NCBI GenBank assembly: GCA_003388555.1
Contig: QQVD01000001.1
Span: forward strand, 110,380 to 174,379
DNA: 64,000 nucleotides
DNA from: Acidobacteriota bacterium
Lineage (GTDB): Bacteria; Acidobacteriota; Thermoanaerobaculia; Multivoradales; Multivoraceae
Direction: 5' to 3'
Position 1 is the stretch's first letter. The number at the start of each line of letters is the position of its first letter. Shown here in pieces: positions 44,916-53,208 of this stretch. The notes under the pieces were generated by a model. That model was not told the DNA's origin, ran no database searches, and saw only the letters and a list, made by a program, of their open reading frames with translations. The position numbers and the translations under genes are program-made.

Positions 44916-46429
44916 ACGGTGGCTGCTGCGGAGCTGGCGAGGCGATGGAGCGGTGCAAGGGGTGGGCAAGAGCGATGCTGTCGCTGGTGGTCCTCGCCTG
45001 CGGTTCCTCCTCACCGGGCCGCCTCGCCGAGGCTCCCGTCGCACCGGCGGGCGCGGGTGCCGGACGCGAGCCGCCGGTCCTGGTCGTCATGCTCGACGCG
45101 GTGCCGTGGGAGGTGATGTCGGAGGCGCGCCGGCGCGGCCTGTTCGCAGAGCTGCACCCCCCGGTCCCTGTGGTCAGCTCGTTCCCGTCGACCACCACGG
45201 TGTCGCTCGCCGGTACCTTCGTGCCGCTCGGCATGCGTAGGCCGCCCGGCTACGAGGCGCGCTTCTTCGACTGGCAGCAGGCGAGGGTGCGCGGCGGCGG
45301 CCCGATCAGCTACAACCGCATCGACACCTACTGGGCCGACTTCTTCGACTGGCACGTCGAGAACCCGATCCGCAAGGGCTTCGGCTTCCTGCGCCCGCTG
45401 CGCTTCGCCCGTTGGGAGATGCAGCGTGGACTCGAGCGTTTCCTCGCCAGCGGCGAGCCGGTCTTCCTGACCTACGTCTCGGCGACCGACGGCGCAGCCC
45501 ACCTGCACGGTCCGGACGAGCTGCTCGAGCTGCTGGCGGCGCTCGACGAGCTGCTGGCCGCAGCGCGCCAGCGCCGCGACTTCGTCACCGTGCTGTTCTC
45601 GGACCACGGCATCGAGGGCAGCCCGGCGGCCAGCGCGACGGACGCGTCGACGCGGAACGAGTCGAGGCCGCCACCGCTGCAAAACGTGCGCACGGCGATC
45701 GCCGCGGCGCTGGGCCAAGCCGGGTACCGTCTCGGCGACCGGCTACGACAGCCTGGCGACGTCGTCTGGGTGCGCTACGGGCTACTCACCAGTGCAGTGC
45801 TGTTCACCGCCCCGGGCGACGAGTCGCAGGTGGCCCGTACGGTCGCCGCGGTGCCCGGCGTCGACCTGTGCGCCGCCCGTGACCGTGCCGCCGAACGCTG
45901 GCCGGTCTTCGCCGATGGCTCCGAGGCGGTGGTCGAGCGGCGCGACGTCGACGGCTCGGCGGTGGAGCTGCGGCTGCGAGGTGACTCCTCGGTGCTCGGT
46001 GAGGAGCTCCCCGCGGAACGGTGGCTGAGCCCTGCGGAGTGGCTGCGCGCCAGCTGGTCGGCGGCGCTGCCCGACGCGCCGTACCGCATCGTGCGCGCCT
46101 TCGACCTGGTCGACAACGCCGCTTCGGTGGTCTGCTCGCTGGCGCCTCCCGCGATGGTCGGCTCGGCGCTCACCGACTGGTCGGGCCGGCTCACCGTCGG
46201 GCCGCTGCGCTGGACCCACGGATCGCTGCGCCGTGACGCTTCGCTGGGCGTCGTCGCCACCGACCATCCCGGTTGGAACGATCCCGACCAGCGCCCCCAG
46301 GTGCTGCGCCACGACGAGGTGCTCGAGCGGCTGCTGCCGGACGAGTGGCGTCGGCAGGAGGGTGACGGCGGCCCTGGCGGGGGACCGCAGGGCGAGCCTC
46401 ACCCGGAGCACGTAGGATCCGGGTCGTGA
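44912..46429 (+). CDS. Alkaline-phosphatase-superfamily (type I phosphodiesterase-like) lipoprotein in the hopanoid operon
   Basis: A 505-residue predicted phospho- or phosphodiester hydrolase. The N terminus has a lipoprotein-like signal ending LVVLACGSS. The metal site of the superfamily is visible: Asp62 in VVMLDAVPWE, a nucleophile threonine in SSFPSTTTVSLAG, YVSATDGAAHLHG (Asp/His) and LFSDHGIEG (Asp-His). The order matches nucleotide pyrophosphatase/phosphodiesterases and phosphoglycerol transferases. It is not a standard hopanoid gene, yet it overlaps hpnG upstream (GTGA) and fni downstream (GTGA), so its expression is tied to both. It may act on a hopanoid head group or release phosphate from ribosyl-hopanoid phosphates; this is speculation. 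ATG 44945 is an alternative start; GTG 44912 has GGAG at seven bases. Confidence 0.75.
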   Translation: MNGGCCGAGEAMERCKGWARAMLSLVVLACGSSSPGRLAEAPVAPAGAGAGREPPVLVVMLDAVPWEVMSEARRRGLFAELHPPVPVVSSFPSTTTVSLAGTFVPLGMRRPPGYEARFFDWQQARVRGGGPISYNRIDTYWADFFDWHVENPIRKGFGFLRPLRFARWEMQRGLERFLASGEPVFLTYVSATDGAAHLHGPDELLELLAALDELLAAARQRRDFVTVLFSDHGIEGSPAASATDASTRNESRPPPLQNVRTAIAAALGQAGYRLGDRLRQPGDVVWVRYGLLTSAVLFTAPGDESQVARTVAAVPGVDLCAARDRAAERWPVFADGSEAVVERRDVDGSAVELRLRGDSSVLGEELPAERWLSPAEWLRASWSAALPDAPYRIVRAFDLVDNAASVVCSLAPPAMVGSALTDWSGRLTVGPLRWTHGSLRRDASLGVVATDHPGWNDPDQRPQVLRHDEVLERLLPDEWRRQEGDGGPGGGPQGEPHPEHVGSGS

Positions 46430-47523
46430 GCGAGCGTCTACCCGAGACCGTTGCCGCGGGAGGTCTGCCGGGGAGCCCGGAGGGCGCCGAGCGCCAGACC
46501 CCGGACCGCGACCGCAAGGCCGAGCACCTCGACCTGGCCCTGGATCCCTGGGTCCAGGTCGGCGCTGGCGCCTTCGACGAGTACCGTCTCGAGCACTGCG
46601 CCCTGCCCGAGATCGACGCCGACGAGATCGACACCCGCTGCGACTTCCTGGGCCGCGCACTCGAGCTGCCGCTGCTCATCTCGTGCATGACCGGCGGCAC
46701 CGAGGAGGCCGAGGCGATCAACCGGCATCTCGCCGAGGCGGCGCAGCAGGCGCGCATCGCGCTCGGTGTCGGCTCGCAGCGCAAAGCGCTCGAGGACGCC
46801 GGCCAGCGCGCCACCTTCGCGGTGCGGCGCTATGCGCCGGACGTGCCGGTGCTGGCCAACCTGGGCGCGGTGCAGCTCAACTACGGCTACGGTCCCGACG
46901 AGTGCCGCCAGGCGGTCGAGATGGTCGAGGCCGACGCTCTGGTGCTGCACCTGAATCCGCTGCAGGAGGCGATCCAGCCGGAGGGCGACCTGCGCTTCGG
47001 CCGCCTGCTGCCGCGCATCGCGGAGGTCGTCGAGGCGCTCGACCGTGAGGCGATCCCGGTGGTGGTCAAGGAGGTCGGCAACGGCCTCTCGCGACGGGTC
47101 GGCGAGGCGCTCGCGGCGGTCGGTGTGAAGGTGCTCGACACCGCCGGCGCCGGCGGTACCAGCTGGGCCCGGATCGAGGCCAGCCGCGCCGGCGATCTGC
47201 CGCTCGGCGAGCTCTTCGGCAGCTGGGGCATCCCGACGCCCGAGTCGATCCTGCAGCTGCGCGATCTGCCGGGGGTCGAGGTCATCGGATCCGGTGGCCT
47301 GCGCCACGGCCTCGACGTCGCCAAGGCTCTGGCACTGGGAGCCAGGCTCGGCGCCATGGCCTACCGTTTCGTCGCCCCGGCGCGAGCCGGCACCGAGGCG
47401 GTGGTGGCGAAGATCGAACAGACCGGGGGCGAGCTGCGCATCGCGATGCTGTGCACCGGCAGCCGCGATCTCCCGGCCCTGGCGCGGGTGCCGTGGACCC
47501 GGGTGCGCACCGCGGCGACCTGA
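46426..47523 (+). CDS. fni: Type 2 isopentenyl-diphosphate delta-isomerase
   Basis: FMN-dependent enzyme interconverting IPP and DMAPP, 365 residues. The family N-terminal motif RKAEHL is at 30-35; others are LISCMTGGTEEA, GVGSQRKALED, ANLGAVQL, LHLNPLQEAIQPEGD, VVVKEVGNG and GSGGLRHGLDVAKALALGA, all part of the FMN/substrate-binding barrel. It is characteristic of bacteria that use the mevalonate pathway. GTG 46426 overlaps the stop of the phosphatase-like gene and has AGGAT upstream. It is 111 bp before the HMG-CoA reductase gene, with a small GC-rich hairpin (47527-47541) in that gap just after the fni stop. Confidence 0.95.
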   Translation: MSERLPETVAAGGLPGSPEGAERQTPDRDRKAEHLDLALDPWVQVGAGAFDEYRLEHCALPEIDADEIDTRCDFLGRALELPLLISCMTGGTEEAEAINRHLAEAAQQARIALGVGSQRKALEDAGQRATFAVRRYAPDVPVLANLGAVQLNYGYGPDECRQAVEMVEADALVLHLNPLQEAIQPEGDLRFGRLLPRIAEVVEALDREAIPVVVKEVGNGLSRRVGEALAAVGVKVLDTAGAGGTSWARIEASRAGDLPLGELFGSWGIPTPESILQLRDLPGVEVIGSGGLRHGLDVAKALALGARLGAMAYRFVAPARAGTEAVVAKIEQTGGELRIAMLCTGSRDLPALARVPWTRVRTAAT

Positions 47524-47634
47524 AACGTCGGCGCGGCCGACCTCCGAGGTGGCGGCGGCGGCGAAGGAAGATCCGGGTGGCGCGGAGTCGGGAAGGACGA
47601 CCACACGGAGCGGGCGAACGAGGCGGACGATGCG

Positions 47635-48936
47635 ATGAGCGAGAGAATCGACGGAGCGGACCGGTACTCGAGAGTGGACCTCGACGACGGAGGGGAGGCG
47701 TTGGCGCGCGAGGTCGCCGAAGGAACGCGGGGCCTGCACCAGCTGCCCCGTGAGCTCGATCCGCTGATGGCCGCCGCGGTGCGCCGACGGGCGATGGAGC
47801 TGCGGGCCGAGCGCGCCGGGGCGACGCTGTCGCTCGAGCACATCGGCAGCTTCTCCCTCGACGCGCAGCGCGCCTCGACCCAGCACTGCGAGAACTTCGC
47901 CGGCGTCGCCCAGGTGCCGCTCGGCCTGGTCGGGCCGCTGCGGGTGCTCGGCGAGCACGAGCAGGGCGACGTCGTGGTGCCTCTGGCGACCACCGAAGGG
48001 GCGCTGCTGGCGAGCGTCAACCGCGGCTGCCGGGCGATCCAGGCCGCCGGCGGCGCCAGGGTGCGGGTCGAGGACGTCGGCATGACCCGCGCCCCGGCCT
48101 TCCGCACCTCGGGCCTGGAGGAGGTCGGCAGGCTGCTCGAGTGGGTGGAGAGCCACTTCGACCGCATGCGTGAGCACGCCGGCAAGACGAGCCGCTTCCT
48201 CGATCTGCAGGAGGTGCGGCCGAAGGTGCTCGGCACCACCGTCTTCCTGCGCTTCCGTTTCCTCACCGGCGACGCGATGGGGATGAACATGGCGACCATC
48301 GCCTGCGACCGCCTGGTGAGCGAGCTGATCGAGCCGGAGACCGGGGTGCAGTGCGTCGCCCTCTCGGGCAACTACTGCGTCGACAAGAAGCCGGCGGCGG
48401 TGAACTTCGAGCTCGGCCGCGGCAAGCGCATCTGGGCCGAGGTCGAGCTGCCGCGCGAGGTGCTCGAGCGCATCCTCAAGACCCGCAGCGAGATGCTGGT
48501 CGAGGTGCAGCTGCGCAAGAACCTGCACGGTTCGATCGCTGCCGGAGCGATGGGCTACAACGCCCAGTTCGCCAACGTGCTGGCGGCCCTCTTCGTCGCC
48601 ACCGGCCAGGATCTCGCGCACGTCGTCGAAGGCGCGATGGGCCTGACCCACTTCGAGCAGCGGTCTGACGGCGCGGTCTACGCCTCGGTCTACCTGCCCG
48701 ACGCGCCGGTGGCCGCCGTCGGTGGCGGCACCGGCCTCGACACCCAGCGCGAGTCGCTGCAGCTGCTCGGCATCCGGCCCGACGCCGAGAACCCGGGTCG
48801 CGCGGCGCGGCGTCTCGCCGAGATCGTCGGCGCCACGGTGCTCGCTGGCGAGCTGTCGCTGATGTCGGCGTTCACCTCGCGTGATCTGGCGCGCGCCCAC
48901 GAGCGCCTCGGTCGCGGCCCCTCCGAGCGTCCTTGA
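47635..48936 (+). CDS. hmgA: HMG-CoA reductase (class I, NADPH-type motifs)
   Basis: Rate-setting enzyme of the mevalonate pathway (HMG-CoA to mevalonate), 433 residues, soluble without the membrane domain of eukaryotic forms. It has ENFAG (86-90), VPLATTEGALLASVNRG with catalytic Glu121, the NADPH/CoA region GDAMGMNMAT, SGNYCVDKKPAAVN with the catalytic Lys, GGTGLDTQRE, and the C-terminal His in LARAHERLGR. DAMGMNM and the length mark class I (archaeal/eukaryotic type) rather than the class II enzyme of many Firmicutes. The upstream ribosome binding site is weak. Its stop overlaps a TTG start of the mevalonate kinase gene. Confidence 0.93.
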   Translation: MSERIDGADRYSRVDLDDGGEALAREVAEGTRGLHQLPRELDPLMAAAVRRRAMELRAERAGATLSLEHIGSFSLDAQRASTQHCENFAGVAQVPLGLVGPLRVLGEHEQGDVVVPLATTEGALLASVNRGCRAIQAAGGARVRVEDVGMTRAPAFRTSGLEEVGRLLEWVESHFDRMREHAGKTSRFLDLQEVRPKVLGTTVFLRFRFLTGDAMGMNMATIACDRLVSELIEPETGVQCVALSGNYCVDKKPAAVNFELGRGKRIWAEVELPREVLERILKTRSEMLVEVQLRKNLHGSIAAGAMGYNAQFANVLAALFVATGQDLAHVVEGAMGLTHFEQRSDGAVYASVYLPDAPVAAVGGGTGLDTQRESLQLLGIRPDAENPGRAARRLAEIVGATVLAGELSLMSAFTSRDLARAHERLGRGPSERP

Positions 48937-50222
48937 GCGCCGCCTCGGAGGGCGGCGGGCGCGCCGTGTACGCGTCGGCGCCGGGCAAGGTGATCCTCGC
49001 CGGCGAGCACGCCGCGGTGCACGGACATCCGGCGCTGGTCGCGGCGCTCGCCCCCGGTGTCGAGGTGCGACTGCGGGCCGTCGCCGACAACGGCGAGGAC
49101 GCCGACGCCGGGCTCGGTCTGGAGCTCGTGCTCGAGGCCGGCCGGCGCCGCATCGACGCTCGCCTCGGTGCGGCGCAGGCGGTGGCGCTGGCCGACCGCG
49201 CGGCGCGGGCCTGGAAGGCATTCGCCGCCGGTGACGGGCCCTTCGTGCCGCTGCGCCGCCTGGTCGACGGCCACCCGGAGGCCGTCGCCTTCGCCGTCGT
49301 CGCGCTGGTCGAGAGCTGGCGCCGGTGGAGCACAGCGACGCCGGGCGGCGACTCGGGCGCCGCGGCGGCGGTGCGCGAAACGTGGCCGCTTCCGGCCCTC
49401 GATCTGCAGGTCACCAGCGCGCTGCCGCTGGGAGCCGGCTGCGGCAGCTCGGCGGCGGTCGCGGCGGCGATCGGCTTGGCGGTGCGCGAACATCTCGGCG
49501 GGATCGGCAGGGCAGGGAGCCCGGTGGATGGATCGGGCGCCGCCCGCGGCGGGGACGATCTCCGTCAGCTCGAGGACCTCGTGCATCGGGTCGAACGGCG
49601 CCAGCACGGCCGGCCCTCGGGCATCGACGGCGCCACGGTGCTGCGCGGGGGAGTGCTCTTCGCTCGTCGCCTCGAGGACTCCGGCGATGCCGGTGGCGGC
49701 GGCAGCGAAGGCCCGGCGCGCTGGCGTTTCGAGTCTCTGGAGGACCCCGGCGGCCTGCTGCGCCACCTGCGGATCGTCAGCAGCGGCGGTCGCCCGGAGC
49801 CCACCGGGGAAGTGGTCGCTGCGGTGCAGCGCCGGCTGGAGGAGGCCACCGGCGGGCAGGCGACACGCTCGGCGCTGCGGCGCATCGGCGAGACCACCGA
49901 GGAGATGCGGGCGGCTCTGCGCACCGGCGACGGCGGGCGCTGGGGCGAGGGCATCGTGCGCTGCCAGGAGGCGCTGGTGGAGATCGGCGTGGTGCCCGAC
50001 GAGGTGCGACGCCGGGTCGACGAGCTGAAGCGTGCCGGCCTGCCGGCGAAGATCTCCGGCGCCGGCTCGCTGCGCGGCCCCGGGGCCGGCCTGGTGCTGA
50101 TCTATGATCCGAAGGTCGAGGCGGATCGGCTGATCGAGGAGGCGGGCTTCGTCGAGCTGGCCAGCGACCTGGGATGCGCCGGAGTGCATTCGCTGGCGGC
50201 CGAGCCCGGGGACGCGCCGTGA
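48933..50222 (+). CDS. mvk: Mevalonate kinase (GHMP family)
   Basis: ATP-dependent kinase phosphorylating mevalonate, 429 residues. GHMP motifs: SAPGKVILAGEHAAVHG near residue 15, the glycine-rich ATP loop SALPLGAGCGSSAAV near 163, GRPSGIDGATV near 225 (catalytic Asp region), and the C-terminal PAKISGAGS. There are two Gly/Ala-rich inserts (around STATPGGDSGAAAAV and GRAGSPVDGSGAARGG) that make it longer than typical MVKs. The start is TTG 48933 inside the HMG-CoA reductase stop; GTG 48966, closer to the first conserved block, is an alternative. No separate phosphomevalonate kinase follows it. Confidence 0.87.
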   Translation: MSAASEGGGRAVYASAPGKVILAGEHAAVHGHPALVAALAPGVEVRLRAVADNGEDADAGLGLELVLEAGRRRIDARLGAAQAVALADRAARAWKAFAAGDGPFVPLRRLVDGHPEAVAFAVVALVESWRRWSTATPGGDSGAAAAVRETWPLPALDLQVTSALPLGAGCGSSAAVAAAIGLAVREHLGGIGRAGSPVDGSGAARGGDDLRQLEDLVHRVERRQHGRPSGIDGATVLRGGVLFARRLEDSGDAGGGGSEGPARWRFESLEDPGGLLRHLRIVSSGGRPEPTGEVVAAVQRRLEEATGGQATRSALRRIGETTEEMRAALRTGDGGRWGEGIVRCQEALVEIGVVPDEVRRRVDELKRAGLPAKISGAGSLRGPGAGLVLIYDPKVEADRLIEEAGFVELASDLGCAGVHSLAAEPGDAP

Positions 50223-50295
50223 CCCTCCGCAGCGGCCGCCGGCGGCCCGTGCCCGCCCTCCTCCCGGTCGTCCGAGCGCCTCGGAGGAAGTGCTG

Positions 50296-51300
50296 ATGCC
50301 GAGCGAGATCACTGCCGAAGCTCCCTCGAACATCGCCCTCATCAAGTACTGGGGAGCCGAGGATCTGGGCGCGGTGGTTCCGTGCAACCCGTCGCTGTCG
50401 ATGACGCTCGACCGCTGTCGCTCGGTCTGCAGCGCCAGCTTCTTCGAAGGCGACCGGCGCCCCGACGAGATCCTGCTCGAGCGGGACGGAGCGCTGGCAC
50501 CGGCGCCCGAGAGCTTCTCGCGCCGCATCGCCGCGCATCTCGTCCGCCTGCGCACGGCGTGGAACCGGCAAGGCACCCTGCGCATCGCAACCCGCAACAC
50601 CTTTCCCGCAGAGGCCGGCATCGCCTCGTCCGCCTCCGGCTTCACTGCCCTCACCCTGGCGGTCTCGCGAGCGCTGGGCATCGAGCTCGCGCCTGCCGAG
50701 CTGTCGAACTGGTCGCGGCGCAGCGGCTCCGGCTCGGCGTCGCGCTCGGCCTTCGGCGGCTACGTGCAGTGGCCGGCGCCAGGCACCGCCGACGCCGCGA
50801 GCGCGGCGCCGGTCGCCGACGCCGAGCACTGGCCGCTGTGCGATCTGGTGGCGATCGTCTCGAGCAGCTCCAAGGAGGTCTCGTCGCTCGAGGGGCACCA
50901 GCGCGCCGCCACCAGCCCCTACTTCCGCCGTCGCCTCGAGCTGGTCCCCGGACGACTCGACACCGTGCGCGAGGCGATCGCCGGCCGCGACTTCGCCCGC
51001 CTCGCCGATGCTGTCGACGAAGAGGCGATCGATCTGCACCTGATCATGATGTCGTCGCGGCCGCCGATCTTCTACTGGCGGCCCGCCACCGTCGCGGTGC
51101 TCGCCGAGGTGCGGCGGCTGCGCCGCGAGGGTCTCGCGGTCTGCGCCACCATGGACGCCGGCCCCAACGTGCACGTGCTCTGCGAGCCGCAGTGTGCTGC
51201 CGATGCCGAAGCGGCGTTGCGGCGGGTCGAAGGCGTCGAGGAGGTGCTGGCCGACCGCACCGGCACCGGGCCGGTTTGGCGCCAGGGAGCCGAGCTTTGA
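50296..51300 (+). CDS. mvaD: Mevalonate-diphosphate decarboxylase family protein
   Basis: A GHMP-fold decarboxylase of 334 residues expected to convert mevalonate diphosphate to IPP. Hallmarks: APSNIALIKYWG at residues 9-20, the ATP loop FPAEAGIASSASGF, RSGSGSASRSAFGGYVQW, SSSSKEVSS, and Asp287 in MDAGPNVHV at the position of the catalytic Asp. Because no phosphomevalonate kinase is present in the window, it could also act on mevalonate 5-phosphate as in the alternative pathway. ATG 50296 has GGAGG (50283-50287) at eight bases; GTG 50290 would be too close. A small hairpin (50272-50284) abuts that GGAGG. Its stop overlaps the next gene's TTG start. Confidence 0.9.
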   Translation: MPSEITAEAPSNIALIKYWGAEDLGAVVPCNPSLSMTLDRCRSVCSASFFEGDRRPDEILLERDGALAPAPESFSRRIAAHLVRLRTAWNRQGTLRIATRNTFPAEAGIASSASGFTALTLAVSRALGIELAPAELSNWSRRSGSGSASRSAFGGYVQWPAPGTADAASAAPVADAEHWPLCDLVAIVSSSSKEVSSLEGHQRAATSPYFRRRLELVPGRLDTVREAIAGRDFARLADAVDEEAIDLHLIMMSSRPPIFYWRPATVAVLAEVRRLRREGLAVCATMDAGPNVHVLCEPQCAADAEAALRRVEGVEEVLADRTGTGPVWRQGAEL

Positions 51301-52259
51301 GCGATGCGGGGGATCGCGGCGGACCGCTCGACGCAGTGTCGGCGCATCCGGTGGTCGCGGCCTCGGCGGCCGACGTGCAGCAGCTGCTGGTGGAGACCAG
51401 CCGCACCTTCGCGGTATCGATCCCGCTGCTCGAGGAGCCGACCCGGCTGCAGGTCGGCGTCGCCTATCTGCTCTTTCGCATCGCCGACACCTTCGAGGAC
51501 GCCGCAGCGTGGCCGCGCTCCCGCCGCATCGAGGCGCTCGAGCAGTTCGCCGCCCTGGTCGAGGGCGGGCGGACGGACGACGCGGAGCTCGCCGAGCGAT
51601 GGCTGGTGGATCCACCCACGAGTCACGCCGGCTATCTCGACCTGTTGCGGCGCGCTCCCGAGGTGCTCGCCGCGGCGCGGGCCCTGCCGGGCGACTCGTG
51701 GGAGGTGGTGCGTCGCCATACCCTGCGCACCTGTGACGGCATGCGCCGGTTCGCCCGGCGGGCCGATGGCGACGGCGTGCTGCAGCTCGCGACTCTCGGG
51801 GATCTGCGCGCCTACTGCTACGTGGTGGCGGGGATCGTCGGCGAGCTGCTCACCGACCTCTTCGTGCTCGCCGAGCCGCAGCTGGAGGCCGGCCGCGGCG
51901 AGCTCGACCGGCGCGCGGCCCGCTTCGGCGAGGCGCTGCAGCTGGTCAACATCCTCAAGGACTCGGCCGACGACGCTCGTGAGGGCCGTACCTTCCTACC
52001 GCCGCGCGCCGCGCGCGCCGAGGTCATGGCGCTGGCGCGTGCCGACCTCGAGGTGGCGCGCGAATACGTCGAGCTGCTGCGCACCGCCGGCGCACCCGCC
52101 GGGCAGGTGGCCTTCACCGCTCTGCCCCTGCGGCTCGCCCGCGACACCCTCGATCTGGTCGAGCGCCACGGGGCCGGCGCCAAGATCGAGCGTGCCGTGG
52201 TCGAGCGGCACCTCCGCGAGGTCCTCGAAGCGACCGCGCGCGGCACGCCGGCATGCTGA
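51297..52259 (+). CDS. Squalene/phytoene synthase family head-to-head prenyl transferase
   Basis: A 320-residue enzyme of the trans-isoprenyl head-to-head family. SRTFAVSIPLL lies near residue 35, the first Asp-rich motif DTFED at 64-68 and the second NILKDSADD from 218 followed by REGRTFLP. These bind the two prenyl diphosphates through magnesium. The ADTFED block and the position at the end of a hopanoid/mevalonate operon favour squalene synthase; dehydrosqualene synthase (CrtM-like) feeding the carotenoid locus is the other possibility, and no second homologue is seen in the window. It starts at TTG 51297, overlapping the mvaD stop, with AGGGAG at seven bases. GTG 51336 is an alternative. 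Confidence 0.88.
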   Translation: MSDAGDRGGPLDAVSAHPVVAASAADVQQLLVETSRTFAVSIPLLEEPTRLQVGVAYLLFRIADTFEDAAAWPRSRRIEALEQFAALVEGGRTDDAELAERWLVDPPTSHAGYLDLLRRAPEVLAAARALPGDSWEVVRRHTLRTCDGMRRFARRADGDGVLQLATLGDLRAYCYVVAGIVGELLTDLFVLAEPQLEAGRGELDRRAARFGEALQLVNILKDSADDAREGRTFLPPRAARAEVMALARADLEVAREYVELLRTAGAPAGQVAFTALPLRLARDTLDLVERHGAGAKIERAVVERHLREVLEATARGTPAC

Positions 52260-52371
52260 ACCACGGTCGGCAGGGCAGCGCCACGAACCCCTGCTAGCCT
52301 GCCGGACGGTCGTCGCGGCCTGACCGCCGGGCCGAGCGGCGGCGATCACTTTCTCGCGAGCACCACGGAAG

Positions 52372-53046
52372 ATGGCGAAGAGCGGCTCAGCCCCCACCAG
52401 CACGGTGGAGGACTACCTCAAGTGCGTGCTGGTGCAGCAGCAGGGCGGCGCCGACCTGGTCAGCATGGGCCAGATCGCCAGTCGACTCGACGTCGCGCCG
52501 GGCACGGTGACGGCGATGATGAAGACGCTCGCCGAGTCGGGGCTGGTCGAGTACGAGCCCTACAGCGGGGTGCGCCTCACCGCAGCCGGCAGGCGTCTCG
52601 GCATGCACGTGCTGCGGCGCCACCGCCTGATCGAGCTCTTCCTGGTGCAGGTGATAGGCCTCGACTGGAGCGAGGTGCACGCCGAGGCGGAGCTGCTCGA
52701 GCACGCGGTGTCGGATCGGCTGATCGAGCGCATCGACGAGATGCTCGACTTCCCATCGGTCGACCCGCACGGCGACCCGATCCCCGACCGCAGCGGTGTG
52801 CTCGAGGAGGACTCGGCCCACACCCTCGCCTCGGCGCCGACCGGGACGGCGCTCGAGGTGGCGCGGGTCGCCGACCAGTCCTCCGACTTCCTGCGCGAGA
52901 TGGAGCGCATGGGACTCGTGCCCGGCGCCGCGGTGCGGGTGATGGAGCGCCAGGAGGTGACCGACGCCCTGCGCCTCGAAGTCGGTGAGGCCGCGACTTC
53001 GCTGACCCTCGGCCTGCGCGCCGCGGCGAAGATCTTCGTCCGCTAG
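52372..53046 (+). CDS. DtxR/MntR-family metal-dependent transcriptional regulator
   Basis: A 224-residue repressor. The N-terminal winged helix (TVEDYLKCV, ASRLDVAPGTVTAMMKTLAESGLVEYEPY) is followed by the dimerisation/metal region (HVLRRHRLIELFLVQVIGLDWSEVHAEAELLEHAVSD shortened here: RHRLIELFL, VHAEAELLEH) and DFPSVDPHGDPIP, then an SH3-like FeoA-type domain. His and Glu residues in VHAEAELLEH are the expected Fe(II)/Mn(II) ligands. It would shut off iron or manganese uptake genes when metal is replete, but no transporter is adjacent. ATG 52372 follows GGAAG closely. A 7-bp inverted repeat (CGGCAGG/CCTGCCG, 52268-52304) lies between the prenyl transferase stop and this gene. Confidence 0.9.
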   Translation: MAKSGSAPTSTVEDYLKCVLVQQQGGADLVSMGQIASRLDVAPGTVTAMMKTLAESGLVEYEPYSGVRLTAAGRRLGMHVLRRHRLIELFLVQVIGLDWSEVHAEAELLEHAVSDRLIERIDEMLDFPSVDPHGDPIPDRSGVLEEDSAHTLASAPTGTALEVARVADQSSDFLREMERMGLVPGAAVRVMERQEVTDALRLEVGEAATSLTLGLRAAAKIFVR

Positions 53047-53208
53047 GAGGGTGTTCGCGGGCTCGTCCGGCGCTCGCTCCGGCGCGTCGGGGAGGGTGGA
53101 TCGGAGCCACGGCGCGGCTCCACGGATGTGGGGAGAGTTGCCGCGCCTCCTTCCGGGCGCTGCGTGGGGTGCTGGTTGCGGGGGGCGTTCTGATTCCCTC
53201 TTCCCTAG

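Noticed and set aside
46438..49221. A 927-residue minus-strand frame antisense to fni, hmgA and mvk
   Set aside because: Long antisense frames are expected in GC-rich coding DNA; the plus-strand genes have complete catalytic motifs.
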